64,000 nt of DNA from Hoeflea_A sp039025395 (lineage in GTDB: Bacteria > Pseudomonadota > Alphaproteobacteria > Rhizobiales > Rhizobiaceae), in NCBI GenBank assembly GCA_039025395.1, contig JBCCOK010000003.1:1-64000 (forward strand), written 5' to 3'. The notes under the pieces were generated by a model. It ran no database searches. It was not told the origin of the DNA and saw only the letters and a list, made by a program, of their open reading frames with translations. Both the position numbers and the translations under genes were made by a program. Of this stretch, positions 26,501 through 34,864 are shown in pieces; within the stretch, counting starts at the first letter, position 1, and every line of letters begins with the position of its first letter.

Positions 26501-27265
26501 CTAATTATCTATCGGCAAAAGCGGCAGTTGGACCGTCAGTCTTGCGCCGCCTGCAGGCGCATCCTCGACCGCGATATCGCCGCCATGGCCTAAGGCAATC
26601 TGTCTTGCGATTGCAAGGCCCAGGCCTGAGCCGCCGGCCCGCATGATCTTCTTGCGCAATCGGCTGATCTGCACATCTATGGTCCGGTCGAGGGGTGCTG
26701 CCGTCCGCCCTCTCGTCCAGTCCATGAGCTGATCCCGGCTTAACACCCTGTTGGGCCGCTCCAGGAAACAGACAAGCAGGTCGAATTCGGCGCCCGTCAG
26801 GTCAATGAGGCCGTCGCGGACATGCCGCACCGTCCGCGCACCCCGGTCGATCTCGAGGCTTCCGATGGTGAACGTGTCTGTCTTGAGCGGCGGCGGATCG
26901 CTGCGACGGAGCACGGCCTTGAGCCGGGCGGTCAGTTCGCGCGGATTGAATGGTTTGGGCAAATAGTCATCTGCACCGATTTCAAGACCGATAATGCGGT
27001 CGATGTCTTCGCCGCGTGCCGTCGACATGATAATCGGCATGTGCGAAGCTGCCCTGAGCCGGCGACAGATCGAAAGACCATCCTCTCCCGGCAGCATACT
27101 ATCGAGGATCAGAGCGTCGGGCTCGCCGCGGCAGGCCATGAGACGGTCGAGCGCCACACCGCCGTCCGCCACCGAGACGTCATAGCCCTCTTTCGTCAGG
27201 TAATCCGACAGCAGCTCGCGGATCTCGGGATCATCTTCGACGACGATGATGCGTTTTGCGCTCAT
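26501..27265 (-). CDS. OmpR-type response regulator fused to the tail of a histidine kinase (deletion scar)
   Basis: 254 residues. Residues 1-120 are a complete receiver: VEDD at 9-12, Asp55 in LILDSMLPG and Lys in LPKPFNP. Residues about 130-210 are an OmpR winged helix up to IDVQISRLRKKI, where the last strand-turn (usually TVRGxGY) should follow. Instead the frame runs, from residue 211, into GGSGLGLAIARQIALGHGG and 25 more residues, which is the G2 box and end of a histidine-kinase ATPase domain. The simplest explanation is one in-frame deletion that removed the end of the regulator and nearly all of a downstream kinase gene. DNA binding may be damaged because the wing is missing. Confidence 0.85.
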   Translation of the reverse strand: MSAKRIIVVEDDPEIRELLSDYLTKEGYDVSVADGGVALDRLMACRGEPDALILDSMLPGEDGLSICRRLRAASHMPIIMSTARGEDIDRIIGLEIGADDYLPKPFNPRELTARLKAVLRRSDPPPLKTDTFTIGSLEIDRGARTVRHVRDGLIDLTGAEFDLLVCFLERPNRVLSRDQLMDWTRGRTAAPLDRTIDVQISRLRKKIMRAGGSGLGLAIARQIALGHGGDIAVEDAPAGGARLTVQLPLLPIDN

Positions 27266-27426
27266 GGACGAAGACTAGTTTGCCGACAGCAACTGATAAA
27301 GCGGCGGCAATGCCAAGATACAATTTGTAACAAAAAAGGGGTTTGCAGAAATGCTGCAGCAATGTCGGGCACCGATCTTTATGGCCGGACACATGGACGT
27401 GTCGAAGATGTGATGGAGTAGTTGAC

Positions 27427-27735
27427 ATGAAGGTTCTTCTTGGTGCGGCACTTGGATCGATACTTCTCATTGGATCGGCCAATGCCGGTGAGGTGACGCG
27501 GTATGGCACGGTGATCGGTCCTTATGGAGGCAAGACCACATACAATCAGTCGCGAAGTTGCTTTGACGGCCGGTGTGCGCTGAACGGTCAGGCGACCGGT
27601 CCGAATGGCGGTGTCTGGACCCGTAGCGGTTCTGCCTATCGGGTGGCCCATGGACAATGGAACTACACGCGCCAGGGGACAGGCCCGCGTGGCCGGTCAT
27701 GGAACCGCTCGGGTTCGGTCACGTTCTCGCGCTAG
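27427..27735 (+). CDS. Small secreted Gly-rich repeat protein
   Basis: A 102-residue protein with a clear signal peptide (1-20, ending SANA). The mature part is rich in Gly, Ser, Arg and aromatic residues and repeats the pattern TGPxGxxWxRSGSx at 57-70 and 85-98, with a weaker copy from 31. Cys45 and Cys50 could form a disulfide. The ATG at 27427 is chosen for the signal peptide; the frame is open for 28 codons before it. I do not recognise a named function. A good terminator follows at 27832. Confidence 0.75.
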   Translation: MKVLLGAALGSILLIGSANAGEVTRYGTVIGPYGGKTTYNQSRSCFDGRCALNGQATGPNGGVWTRSGSAYRVAHGQWNYTRQGTGPRGRSWNRSGSVTFSR

Positions 27736-27831
27736 TGTGGTGGAGCCGAAGTTCGTTCACCGAGTGCTCAGTTTGATGAACGGCAGTTTCAGGGCGCGCG
27801 TGCAGGCGTGAACCAAAGCGCCTCGCCTCAT

Positions 27832-27868
27832 GCGATCGCGGCCGGGCCGGGGCTGCGATCGCGTTTTT
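27832..27868 (+). terminator. Rho-independent terminator
   Basis: GCGATCGC at 27832-27839 pairs with GCGATCGC at 27855-27862; the inner GGCC/GGGGCT stretch extends the stem, and GTTTTT follows. It lies about 100 bases after the small secreted protein and before the ABC gene. GCGATCGC is itself a palindrome, so part of the signal could be chance. Confidence 0.65.
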
Positions 27869-28005
27869 CGGCTCGCTGAATTGCGCATGAGCAGGATATC
27901 GTGCAGTCTATGAGTGTAGTCCGGCTCTCCTCGGCAACGCTCCCTTGGCAAGGGTCTGCTGCTCCGGGCGCATGAGATGTCATTGATGTGCCGAAAGGGA
28001 TCTAA

Positions 28006-29862
28006 GTGCTGAACAACGCCATTGCGTCGGTCAAACATCTCAGGGTCGAATTCAGCACAAAGGATGGTCCGGTTGTCGGCGTTGAGGATGTCTCATTCGA
28101 CGTCCGGCCTGGCGAAACCGTCTGTATTGTGGGCGAATCCGGGTCAGGGAAATCGGTCTCTTCCCTTTCCCTGATGCGCCTCGTCGAGTTCAATGGCGGC
28201 GACATTGCCGCTGGCCAACTCATTTTTTCCCGCCGCGACGGCGAGGAAACGGATCTGGCGAATGCCAGCCAGGATCTCATGCGCCATATCCGCGGCAATG
28301 AGATGGGCATGATCTTCCAGGAGCCGATGACGGCGCTCAATCCTGTTTTCACCATCGAGCGCCAGCTCACCGAGGGGCTGCTGGTCCACAAGAACATGAC
28401 GCGTTCGCAAGCCAGGGAAAGGGCACTGGAACTGCTGCGTGAGATGCGTATTCCGGAGCCCGAGCGGCGGCTCAAACAATACCCGCATGAATTGTCCGGC
28501 GGAATGCGCCAGCGTGTCATGATCGCAATGGCGATGGCCTGCCGGCCCCGGCTGCTGATTGCCGACGAGCCGACAACAGCGCTCGATGTCACCATCCAGG
28601 CCGAAATCCTGGCACTGGTCGACCGGCTGAAGCGTGAAACGGGAACCGCAGTTGTATTCATTACCCACGACATGGCTGTTGTTGCCCAGATGGCCGATCG
28701 CGTCGTCGTTATGTACCGCGGCAACAAGGTCGAGGAAGGCAGTGTCGATGCCATCTTCATGAATCCGCAACATGCCTACACCAAGGCGCTTCTGGCAGCA
28801 GTCCCGAAACTCGGCGAAATGCGCGGCAAGGATCTGCCCGAACCGATGCGTCTGGTCGGGGCAGAAACAAGCGATACGACGCCGATCCCCGGAACCGACA
28901 AGGTACTGCTGACCGTCAAAGGGCTGACGACCCGCTTTCCGGTTTTCGGCGGATTGCTTCGCCGCACGGTCGCCAATGTCCATGCCGTGGAAGATGTATC
29001 CTTCGACCTGAATTTCGGCCAGACATTGAGCCTCGTTGGCGAATCCGGTTGCGGCAAATCCACTTGCGGCCGCTCGATCTTGCGGCTGGTTGAGCCGATC
29101 TCCGGTGAGATTCTTCTGGACGGCACCGATGTTCTCAAGCTCTCCGCGTCAGAGTTGCGCCGCAAGAGGGCCGGTATGCAAATGGTCTTTCAGGATCCCT
29201 TCGCTTCGCTCGATCCGCAGATGAGGCTGGTGGATCAGGTTGCCGAGCCGTTCTGGAACTTCAGCCAACTGAGCGGCAAGGAATTGCAGCAAAGCGTCTC
29301 GGAGCTTTTCGACCGGGTGAGGCTGCCGCGCAGTTTCTTCAACCGCTATCCGCACGAATTGTCCGGCGGTCAGCGGCAACGTGTTGCAATCGCGCGCGCA
29401 TTGGCGCTCAAGCCGAAGCTGATCGTTGCCGATGAGGCAGTCTCGGCGCTTGATGTCTCGGTTCAGGCCGAAATCCTCAATCTGATGATGGAGCTGCAGT
29501 CAGAACTCGGCCTTTCCTACCTTTTCATCTCCCATGACATGGCCGTCGTCGAACGTGTTAGCCACCATGTCGCGGTCATGTATCTGGGCCGGATTGTAGA
29601 GATGGGGTCGCGCCGCGACATTTTTGAAGATGCCCGCCATCCCTATACGCAACTTCTTCTGTCGGCGGTTCCGGTCGCCGATCCCCATCAGCGCAAGAAG
29701 GAGTCGGACCTCAATTTCAAGCCGATAAAGTCGCCGATTTTTCCAACCGACTACCGTCCCGAACCGAGCCGGTACCGCGAAGTCACGCCCGGGCATCATG
29801 TTCTGATTGGTGATTGGGGCGGCTTCGAGCGCGCCGAAGAGCCGTTGGAAGAGCCTGCTTAG
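28006..29862 (+). CDS. Double-ATPase ABC transporter subunit (oligopeptide/nickel type, DppD-DppF fusion)
   Basis: A 618-residue protein with two complete ABC cassettes. The first has Walker A GESGSGKS, signature LSGGMRQR and Walker B LLIADEPTTALD; the second has GESGCGKST, LSGGQRQR and LIVADEAVSALD. The linker with the oligopeptide-transporter C-terminal type (HPYTQLLLSAVP) places it with the Dpp/Opp/Gsi/Yej group. The GTG at 28006 has AAAGGGA upstream. No permease or binding-protein gene is adjacent on either side, which is unusual, because such ATPases normally lie in a four- or five-gene operon. Confidence 0.92.
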   Translation: MLNNAIASVKHLRVEFSTKDGPVVGVEDVSFDVRPGETVCIVGESGSGKSVSSLSLMRLVEFNGGDIAAGQLIFSRRDGEETDLANASQDLMRHIRGNEMGMIFQEPMTALNPVFTIERQLTEGLLVHKNMTRSQARERALELLREMRIPEPERRLKQYPHELSGGMRQRVMIAMAMACRPRLLIADEPTTALDVTIQAEILALVDRLKRETGTAVVFITHDMAVVAQMADRVVVMYRGNKVEEGSVDAIFMNPQHAYTKALLAAVPKLGEMRGKDLPEPMRLVGAETSDTTPIPGTDKVLLTVKGLTTRFPVFGGLLRRTVANVHAVEDVSFDLNFGQTLSLVGESGCGKSTCGRSILRLVEPISGEILLDGTDVLKLSASELRRKRAGMQMVFQDPFASLDPQMRLVDQVAEPFWNFSQLSGKELQQSVSELFDRVRLPRSFFNRYPHELSGGQRQRVAIARALALKPKLIVADEAVSALDVSVQAEILNLMMELQSELGLSYLFISHDMAVVERVSHHVAVMYLGRIVEMGSRRDIFEDARHPYTQLLLSAVPVADPHQRKKESDLNFKPIKSPIFPTDYRPEPSRYREVTPGHHVLIGDWGGFERAEEPLEEPA

Positions 29863-29896
29863 GACTTAGAATTTCCGTGGGAACGAATGGTCGCGC

Positions 29897-30358
29897 TCAG
29901 CGCTGGGACGGCGGGTCGCGCAAGGCATCCAAAAACACCCTGATTTCGGACAGTTTCGGGATGATGTCCGCGATAAATTCGGGCGGATAGGTTTGCGCCA
30001 TGGTTGCCATATCCGCCGCCATGGATGCAATCGCGCCTTCTCGGAACATCCGGCCGGATTCCGTCAGCCAAACACATTTGCTGCGCCCGTCATCGGGGTT
30101 GGGTTTTATGGCAACAAGCCCGTGCCGCTCCAGCACCGAAAGCGTATGCGTCATTGTGGTTTTCGGGACCTGGAATGCGCTTGCGAGTTCGAGAGGCGTG
30201 CGTCCGTCCTGGACACGGATCAGATGGTTCAGGACGGAAAAATGCGACACCAGGAAGCCGGCGGGCAGCCGTGCCTCGAACATATTCCGGCTCAGCTGTT
30301 CGATGATACCGATCTCGTTGAAAAAGGTGAAATAGGTTGCAAGCGTCTTGCTATCCAT
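29897..30358 (-). CDS. MarR-family transcriptional repressor
   Basis: A 153-residue winged-helix regulator. The recognition region is ELASAFQVPKTTMTHTLSVLERHGLV and the wing is PNPDDGRSKCVWLTESG; Cys in the wing could sense oxidants. The ATG at 30358 lies eight bases inside the end of the nitroreductase gene, so the two are coupled; the longer frame to 30478 overlaps that gene and is rejected. Two palindromes upstream of the operon are its likely binding sites, giving self-control. Confidence 0.9.
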   Translation of the reverse strand: MDSKTLATYFTFFNEIGIIEQLSRNMFEARLPAGFLVSHFSVLNHLIRVQDGRTPLELASAFQVPKTTMTHTLSVLERHGLVAIKPNPDDGRSKCVWLTESGRMFREGAIASMAADMATMAQTYPPEFIADIIPKLSEIRVFLDALRDPPSQR

Positions 30359-31457
30359 TAACGATGCGGGTCTCCAGCGGCCACCGCGGCGACGGCCCGA
30401 CCGTTGGTCCGAAGCCAAGCCTTCCCAGCATTTGCACGGTATGGCCCGGTTCTGCAAGCATCGCATGCGCCTTTTCATAGTGCGGCGCCATCTCGTCGAA
30501 CTCCTGCAGCGCCTGGCTAACCGGGTGCAGCGCCAGTCCGAGCCCGGTCGTTGTCAGATTGAGCCGCAGCCAGCGCCTGCCCGCTTCGATCTGGTCGAGG
30601 CGTGTGTTGCCCGGCGAGGTGATGACCGCATAGGCTGGGGTGGCGTGGAGCATCTCCTGGTAGATGCGCACACCCTCCTTGAAACCTGTTGAATCCGGGT
30701 TGCTCTGCGCTTCGCGACTTAACATACCCGCAAGCATCATGGCTTCCAGAAACGGCCCGCCAAGATCAATGCCGTCAGGATTGGCATTGATCTCTCTTTT
30801 GCCGAAACGCATCAGATCGACACTCTCCATCATGGTGCGCGGCGTAAGCGTCTCGGTTTGCCATGCCTGCCACGTCAGTTCGCGAATTTCCGCGACATCG
30901 GCGGGATCGGTGCGCAGGTCTGCCAGCGGCTGCAATTGCGCGATCATCTGCGCAGGCACGGGCGCGTCGGAATAGGGTTCCTTGCATGAGCGCCGTTCAA
31001 GGACATGCGCGAAGAGCGGGTCGGCCGTTGCGCCTTCGCTGAACCGGGCAACGGCCACGGGACCGTCTTCACCTTCAGGAAAAAAAGAAAAATTGATGTT
31101 GTGACCGGTCTGCGAAGCGGCAATCCGCATGAGTTCGGCAAAACAGCCAAGGCCGATGGTGAGCTGCCGCGCATGGGGATCGGTATGCGGCAGGTCGCGT
31201 GTCTTGTCGCGGTGCAGGACGACGGTGTCCGCCTTTGAGAGATCGACCAGCCAAGGCTGGCGGTTGTGCGGGTTGGGCGCAAGAATGGCATAGGAAAGGG
31301 CGCGCCGCCGGGGCTCCGTCTCGATGCCAGCTGCCGACCAGGGCGCAAGCGCCTTGGATGGTGTGCGCGTGGCCGCGAAAAGGCCGGTTGCTGCCCCTGC
31401 GGCGACGATGGTTCCGCCGCCTACAATCGCCAATACCTTACGTCTGCTGATAGCCAT
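30351..31457 (-). CDS. Acg-family nitroreductase-like flavoprotein with Tat signal
   Basis: A 368-residue protein of the nitroreductase-fold Acg group. The N-terminus SRRKVLAIVGGGTIVAAGAA has the twin-arginine pattern followed by a hydrophobic segment, so it is probably exported folded with its flavin. Family parts include APNPHNRQPWLVDL, HARQLTIGLGCFAELM and RRWLRLNLTTTGLGLALHP. The physiological substrate is unknown; related proteins respond to stress. It is the first gene of an operon with the MarR repressor and sits under two tandem operators. Confidence 0.85.
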   Translation of the reverse strand: MAISRRKVLAIVGGGTIVAAGAATGLFAATRTPSKALAPWSAAGIETEPRRRALSYAILAPNPHNRQPWLVDLSKADTVVLHRDKTRDLPHTDPHARQLTIGLGCFAELMRIAASQTGHNINFSFFPEGEDGPVAVARFSEGATADPLFAHVLERRSCKEPYSDAPVPAQMIAQLQPLADLRTDPADVAEIRELTWQAWQTETLTPRTMMESVDLMRFGKREINANPDGIDLGGPFLEAMMLAGMLSREAQSNPDSTGFKEGVRIYQEMLHATPAYAVITSPGNTRLDQIEAGRRWLRLNLTTTGLGLALHPVSQALQEFDEMAPHYEKAHAMLAEPGHTVQMLGRLGFGPTVGPSPRWPLETRIVNG

Positions 31458-31470
31458 GATAGATCTCCTT

Positions 31471-31508
31471 TAGTACAATTTCGTACTATATAGTACGATA
31501 TCGTACTA
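31471..31508 (-). promoter_or_regulatory. Tandem MarR operators
   Basis: Two 18-bp palindromes separated by two bases: TAGTACAATTTCGTACTA (31471-31488, two mismatched positions at the centre) and TAGTACGATATCGTACTA (31491-31508, perfect). Their centres are 20 bp apart, about two helical turns, and the nearer one ends 13 bp before the nitroreductase ATG. The MarR protein encoded in the same operon is the obvious candidate to bind. Confidence 0.85.
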
Positions 31509-31543
31509 AAAACAAGTGCGAACATCGGACCCGTTGATTGCCG

Positions 31544-32938
31544 CTAGCGGGCGGCGAACGTGATAGTCACGACCAGCCCCTGGCCGTCGCGTCTGCACTT
31601 AAGTTCAAGCTTTCCGTGAAAGAGTTCCGCAATCTCGTTGGCGATTGCCAGACCCAGGCCGCTGCCCTGTGCCTGCGTATCGTCGCCGCGGCGGAAACGC
31701 CCCATGACGCCCTTCATCTGCGCCTCATCGATCCCGATACCGTTATCCTCGATTTCAATCCGTACGTCGCCGTCGGTCTGGCGTGTGCGCAAGGTGATCT
31801 CGATCGGACGCCCGCCGTGGCGGATGGCGTTGTCGACCACGTTGCGCAGCATCTCCCGCATCAGAACCTCGTCGCCGCCAATAATCAGGTTATCCGGACC
31901 GTCATATCCGAGGTCGATATCTGCGGGCAGATTTCCCGAAATAAGCGCGCTGCAGACTTGGCGGCTGATCGCGGCAATATCGCATTGCAGATCGGCAATA
32001 TCTTCGCGTGCCGTGGAATCAATGCGCGCCAGCACCAGAAGCTGGGAAAGAACGCGTTCGGTCTCGCCGATGGCATCATTGGTTTCGGCAAGCGCTGCCT
32101 GCCGCGCCTCTGCTGTTTCGGCGCGGTTTGCAATCTCGAGCTGTGTGCGCATGACTGTCAGGGGCGTGCGCAACTGGTGGCTGGCGTTGGCGGTAAAATT
32201 GCGCAACGCGGAGATGGACGCGCCGAAGCGCCGCACCAGATCATTGATTGTCGCGACGAGACCACTGACCTCGTCGGGAACACGGTGTTCGATAGGCCTC
32301 AGATCATCCGGGCTGCGCCTACCGACGGCTTCCTGCAAGCGGTAGAGGGGCCGCAACGCGCTGGTCACTGCGAACCAGACAATCAATGCTGCCGCAAGGA
32401 TCAGTACGCCCTGTCGAAGTGCTGAGCGCAGTAAAATGTCCCGCGCCATCTTGCTGCGCGCATTGGTGGTCTCCGCAATGACGATCTCATAGGCCATCGA
32501 CACTGCATCTGAAGCGGCTGCGCCCGACAGAACCGCGACACGGATCGGTTCATCGCGAAAGTGCGCATCGGCGAAGCCCAGGCCGCGTACGGCGCGATCA
32601 TAGTCGCTCGGGACCGGCAGTTCACGGTAGCCGGTAATGAACCGGGACGCCGGACCGTTGATCCGGTAGAAGACGCGGTCTTCTTCAGAAGATGTCAGCA
32701 TTTCAAGGGCGACATAGGGGATGTCGACGTCCAGAAGACCATTGTCGTCGACAAAGACCCGTTCCGCGATCGCGAGCGCCGAACCGGCGAGAACACGGTC
32801 TGCAATTTCGTCCGCCGTTTCGCGTGCAACCCGGTAGGAGTCGACCAGGACAACAAGACCAATGGCAACCAGCGGCAAAAGCAGCCAGAGCAACAGACGC
32901 GTGCGGATGGAGTAAGACGTGCGGTGGCCGTCCATCAT
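31544..32938 (-). CDS. tctE: TctE-like sensor histidine kinase
   Basis: A 464-residue inner-membrane kinase. Membrane segments lie at about 15-35 and 172-192 with a periplasmic sensor domain between, followed by a HAMP-like linker, the H-box NASHQLRTPL, the N-box NVVDNAIRHG, and the boxes DNGIGI and GSGLGLAI. The layout and its place beside tctCBA match the tricarboxylate sensors. Its ATG overlaps the regulator stop by four bases (ATGA). Confidence 0.88.
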   Translation of the reverse strand: MMDGHRTSYSIRTRLLLWLLLPLVAIGLVVLVDSYRVARETADEIADRVLAGSALAIAERVFVDDNGLLDVDIPYVALEMLTSSEEDRVFYRINGPASRFITGYRELPVPSDYDRAVRGLGFADAHFRDEPIRVAVLSGAAASDAVSMAYEIVIAETTNARSKMARDILLRSALRQGVLILAAALIVWFAVTSALRPLYRLQEAVGRRSPDDLRPIEHRVPDEVSGLVATINDLVRRFGASISALRNFTANASHQLRTPLTVMRTQLEIANRAETAEARQAALAETNDAIGETERVLSQLLVLARIDSTAREDIADLQCDIAAISRQVCSALISGNLPADIDLGYDGPDNLIIGGDEVLMREMLRNVVDNAIRHGGRPIEITLRTRQTDGDVRIEIEDNGIGIDEAQMKGVMGRFRRGDDTQAQGSGLGLAIANEIAELFHGKLELKCRRDGQGLVVTITFAAR

Positions 32939-33609
32939 TCGGCGCCAGGCGTTTGCAGAAAATAGCCGAGACCTCTTGCGGCCTTTATCGAGACACCGTG
33001 GTCAGACAGGCGTCGTCGAAGCCGACTTATCGATTGTTCGAGCGCATTGTCGCTGATGGAGTCGTCAAAGCTGCTGAGTGATTCGATAAGTTGGGATTTG
33101 CTCAGAATGCGGCCATTGGCCAGCATCAACGCGCGCAGAACATGTGTTTCGCGGGCAGGAATGTCGATCGGAACGTCGCCGGCAAAAACCTGCCCCGTCT
33201 TGAGATCGCAGGCAATCGGCCCGGTTTCGACAAGCGACGAGCGGATTGCCCGCGCGCGCCGGATAAGTGCGCGCACCCGCGCACTCAATTCCTCCCACTC
33301 GAACGGTTTGGTCAGATAATCGTCGGCGCCTAGATCAAGTCCCTTGATTCTGTCCTCGAGTTCGTCGCGTGCTGTGAGCACCAGCACTGGAATTGCAATT
33401 CTCTGGGCGCGCATGTGGCGCAGCACTTCCAGACCATCCATTTCCGGCAGCCCGAGATCCAGCACGACGAGTTCGTAGTCCAGCGCACTGACCGCCGACA
33501 GTGCGGAATCGCCATCGCCAACCCAGTCGACCGCGTAGCCGCTATTGGCGAGCAATTGCCTGAGGCCGTCCGCAAGTTTGCGGTTGTCCTCCACGATCAG
33601 AATCCGCAT
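32935..33609 (-). CDS. tctD: TctD-like response regulator
   Basis: A 224-residue OmpR-type regulator with acidic pair VEDN at the start, phospho-acceptor Asp in VVLDLGLPEMDG, Lys in LTKPFEW and a complete winged helix ending in RLRRRLSDHG and RGLGYFL. The ATG at 33609 has GGAGGAGA upstream; the frame continues to 33681 but lacks family sequence there. It is divergent from a binding-protein gene with 75 bases between, where its site is expected. Confidence 0.9.
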   Translation of the reverse strand: MRILIVEDNRKLADGLRQLLANSGYAVDWVGDGDSALSAVSALDYELVVLDLGLPEMDGLEVLRHMRAQRIAIPVLVLTARDELEDRIKGLDLGADDYLTKPFEWEELSARVRALIRRARAIRSSLVETGPIACDLKTGQVFAGDVPIDIPARETHVLRALMLANGRILSKSQLIESLSSFDDSISDNALEQSISRLRRRLSDHGVSIKAARGLGYFLQTPGAE

Positions 33610-33684
33610 TTCTCCTCCCCGGGGATGTCTTGCGAACTGATTTTGGCTCTTGAGAATGAGGTATTTGAAAGGCAAAGTCACGGG

Positions 33685-34749
33685 ATGCGAAGTGTCATTC
33701 TGCTTTTTGCACTCTTGGCGTGCGTTCTTTCGGCGCAGGCCGCAACGCTGTTTCCCCCGACCGGCGGCAGCGCAGACGCCCGTACACTTACGGTCTATTC
33801 CACCCTTGACGAAACTGTATCGACACCGCTCATCAGGGCGTTCCAGAGCGCCAATCCGGATGTTGCCGTGCGCTATGAGGATCTCCAGTCGCTGGAAATC
33901 TACGGCCGGGTTATCCGTGAGACCGATGAGCGTTCACAGACCGCAGACCTTATCATCTCCTCCGCTATGGACCTGCAGGTGAAACTGGTCAATGACGGCT
34001 ATGCGCAAGCGGTTCCCGAAATCGACATACAGCATTGGCCGGATTGGGCCAGTTGGCGCCGCTCGGCCTTCGGGCTGACTTTCGAACCGTCTGTAATCGT
34101 CTATCACAAGCCCAGTTTCGCGGCGCTGGATTTGCCCAATAATCGCGCCGAACTGATGGCGCTGCTCAAATCGTCCGAATCCCGGTTCTACGGGCGTATC
34201 GCAACCTATGACGTCGAGCACTCCGGTCTGGGATTCCTCTTTCTCGCCCGCGACCGCGAGCACAACCGCGATATCTGGGATCTCGTTTCCGCCTTCGGCG
34301 CGTCGGGGGTCAAGCTGTATTCCAACTCGTCCGCAATCCTCGACCGGGTTGCCGACGGGCGCTTTGCACTCGGTTACAACATCCTTGGCTCCTACGCTCA
34401 AAGCTGGGCCAGCGGAAATCCCGATCTGGGCATTATCCTGCCCGAGGATTACACGGTCGTGATGTCGCGCATTGCACTGGTCCCCGAAGGTGCCGCCAAC
34501 CCGGAACTTGGCAAGGCGATGCTGGCTTTTCTGATGTCCCGCGAGGGCCAGACGATCATGGCGCGCGATGCCCGGCTACCGGCTCTGCATCCGGATGTCG
34601 ATGGCCCGAACACGGCCACTGCGATGCGCCAGCGTTTCGGTCCCCAGCTTCGCCCCGTATCGATCAGCCCCGGCCTCGTCGTTTATCTGGACCAGCTTAA
34701 GCGGTCGCGCTTCATTGCCCGCTGGAACGAGGCGCTGCGCACCAGATAA
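33685..34749 (+). CDS. Periplasmic ABC-type substrate-binding protein (Fe3+/type II fold) of the tct locus
   Basis: A 354-residue exported protein with a signal peptide (1-19, ending AQA). YSTLDETVSTPLIRAFQ and YEDLQSLEIYGRVI, then ADLIISSAMDLQ and GFLFLARD match type II binding proteins of the iron/thiamine group. Such proteins often lie next to tctDE, where their job is not established; they may present a ligand to the sensor. No cognate ABC permease is nearby. The ATG at 33685 follows CACGGG. Confidence 0.82.
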   Translation: MRSVILLFALLACVLSAQAATLFPPTGGSADARTLTVYSTLDETVSTPLIRAFQSANPDVAVRYEDLQSLEIYGRVIRETDERSQTADLIISSAMDLQVKLVNDGYAQAVPEIDIQHWPDWASWRRSAFGLTFEPSVIVYHKPSFAALDLPNNRAELMALLKSSESRFYGRIATYDVEHSGLGFLFLARDREHNRDIWDLVSAFGASGVKLYSNSSAILDRVADGRFALGYNILGSYAQSWASGNPDLGIILPEDYTVVMSRIALVPEGAANPELGKAMLAFLMSREGQTIMARDARLPALHPDVDGPNTATAMRQRFGPQLRPVSISPGLVVYLDQLKRSRFIARWNEALRTR

Positions 34750-34864
34750 CGCGGGCGCGCAGCGGCATATCAGTTCTTGTGGATGTCAGCTTCATGACAG
34801 CTTTTACTGTTAGCAAAGCACCCATCCGTCCTTCAGGGCGGGTAGGGAGTTGTTGGAGGAGATC

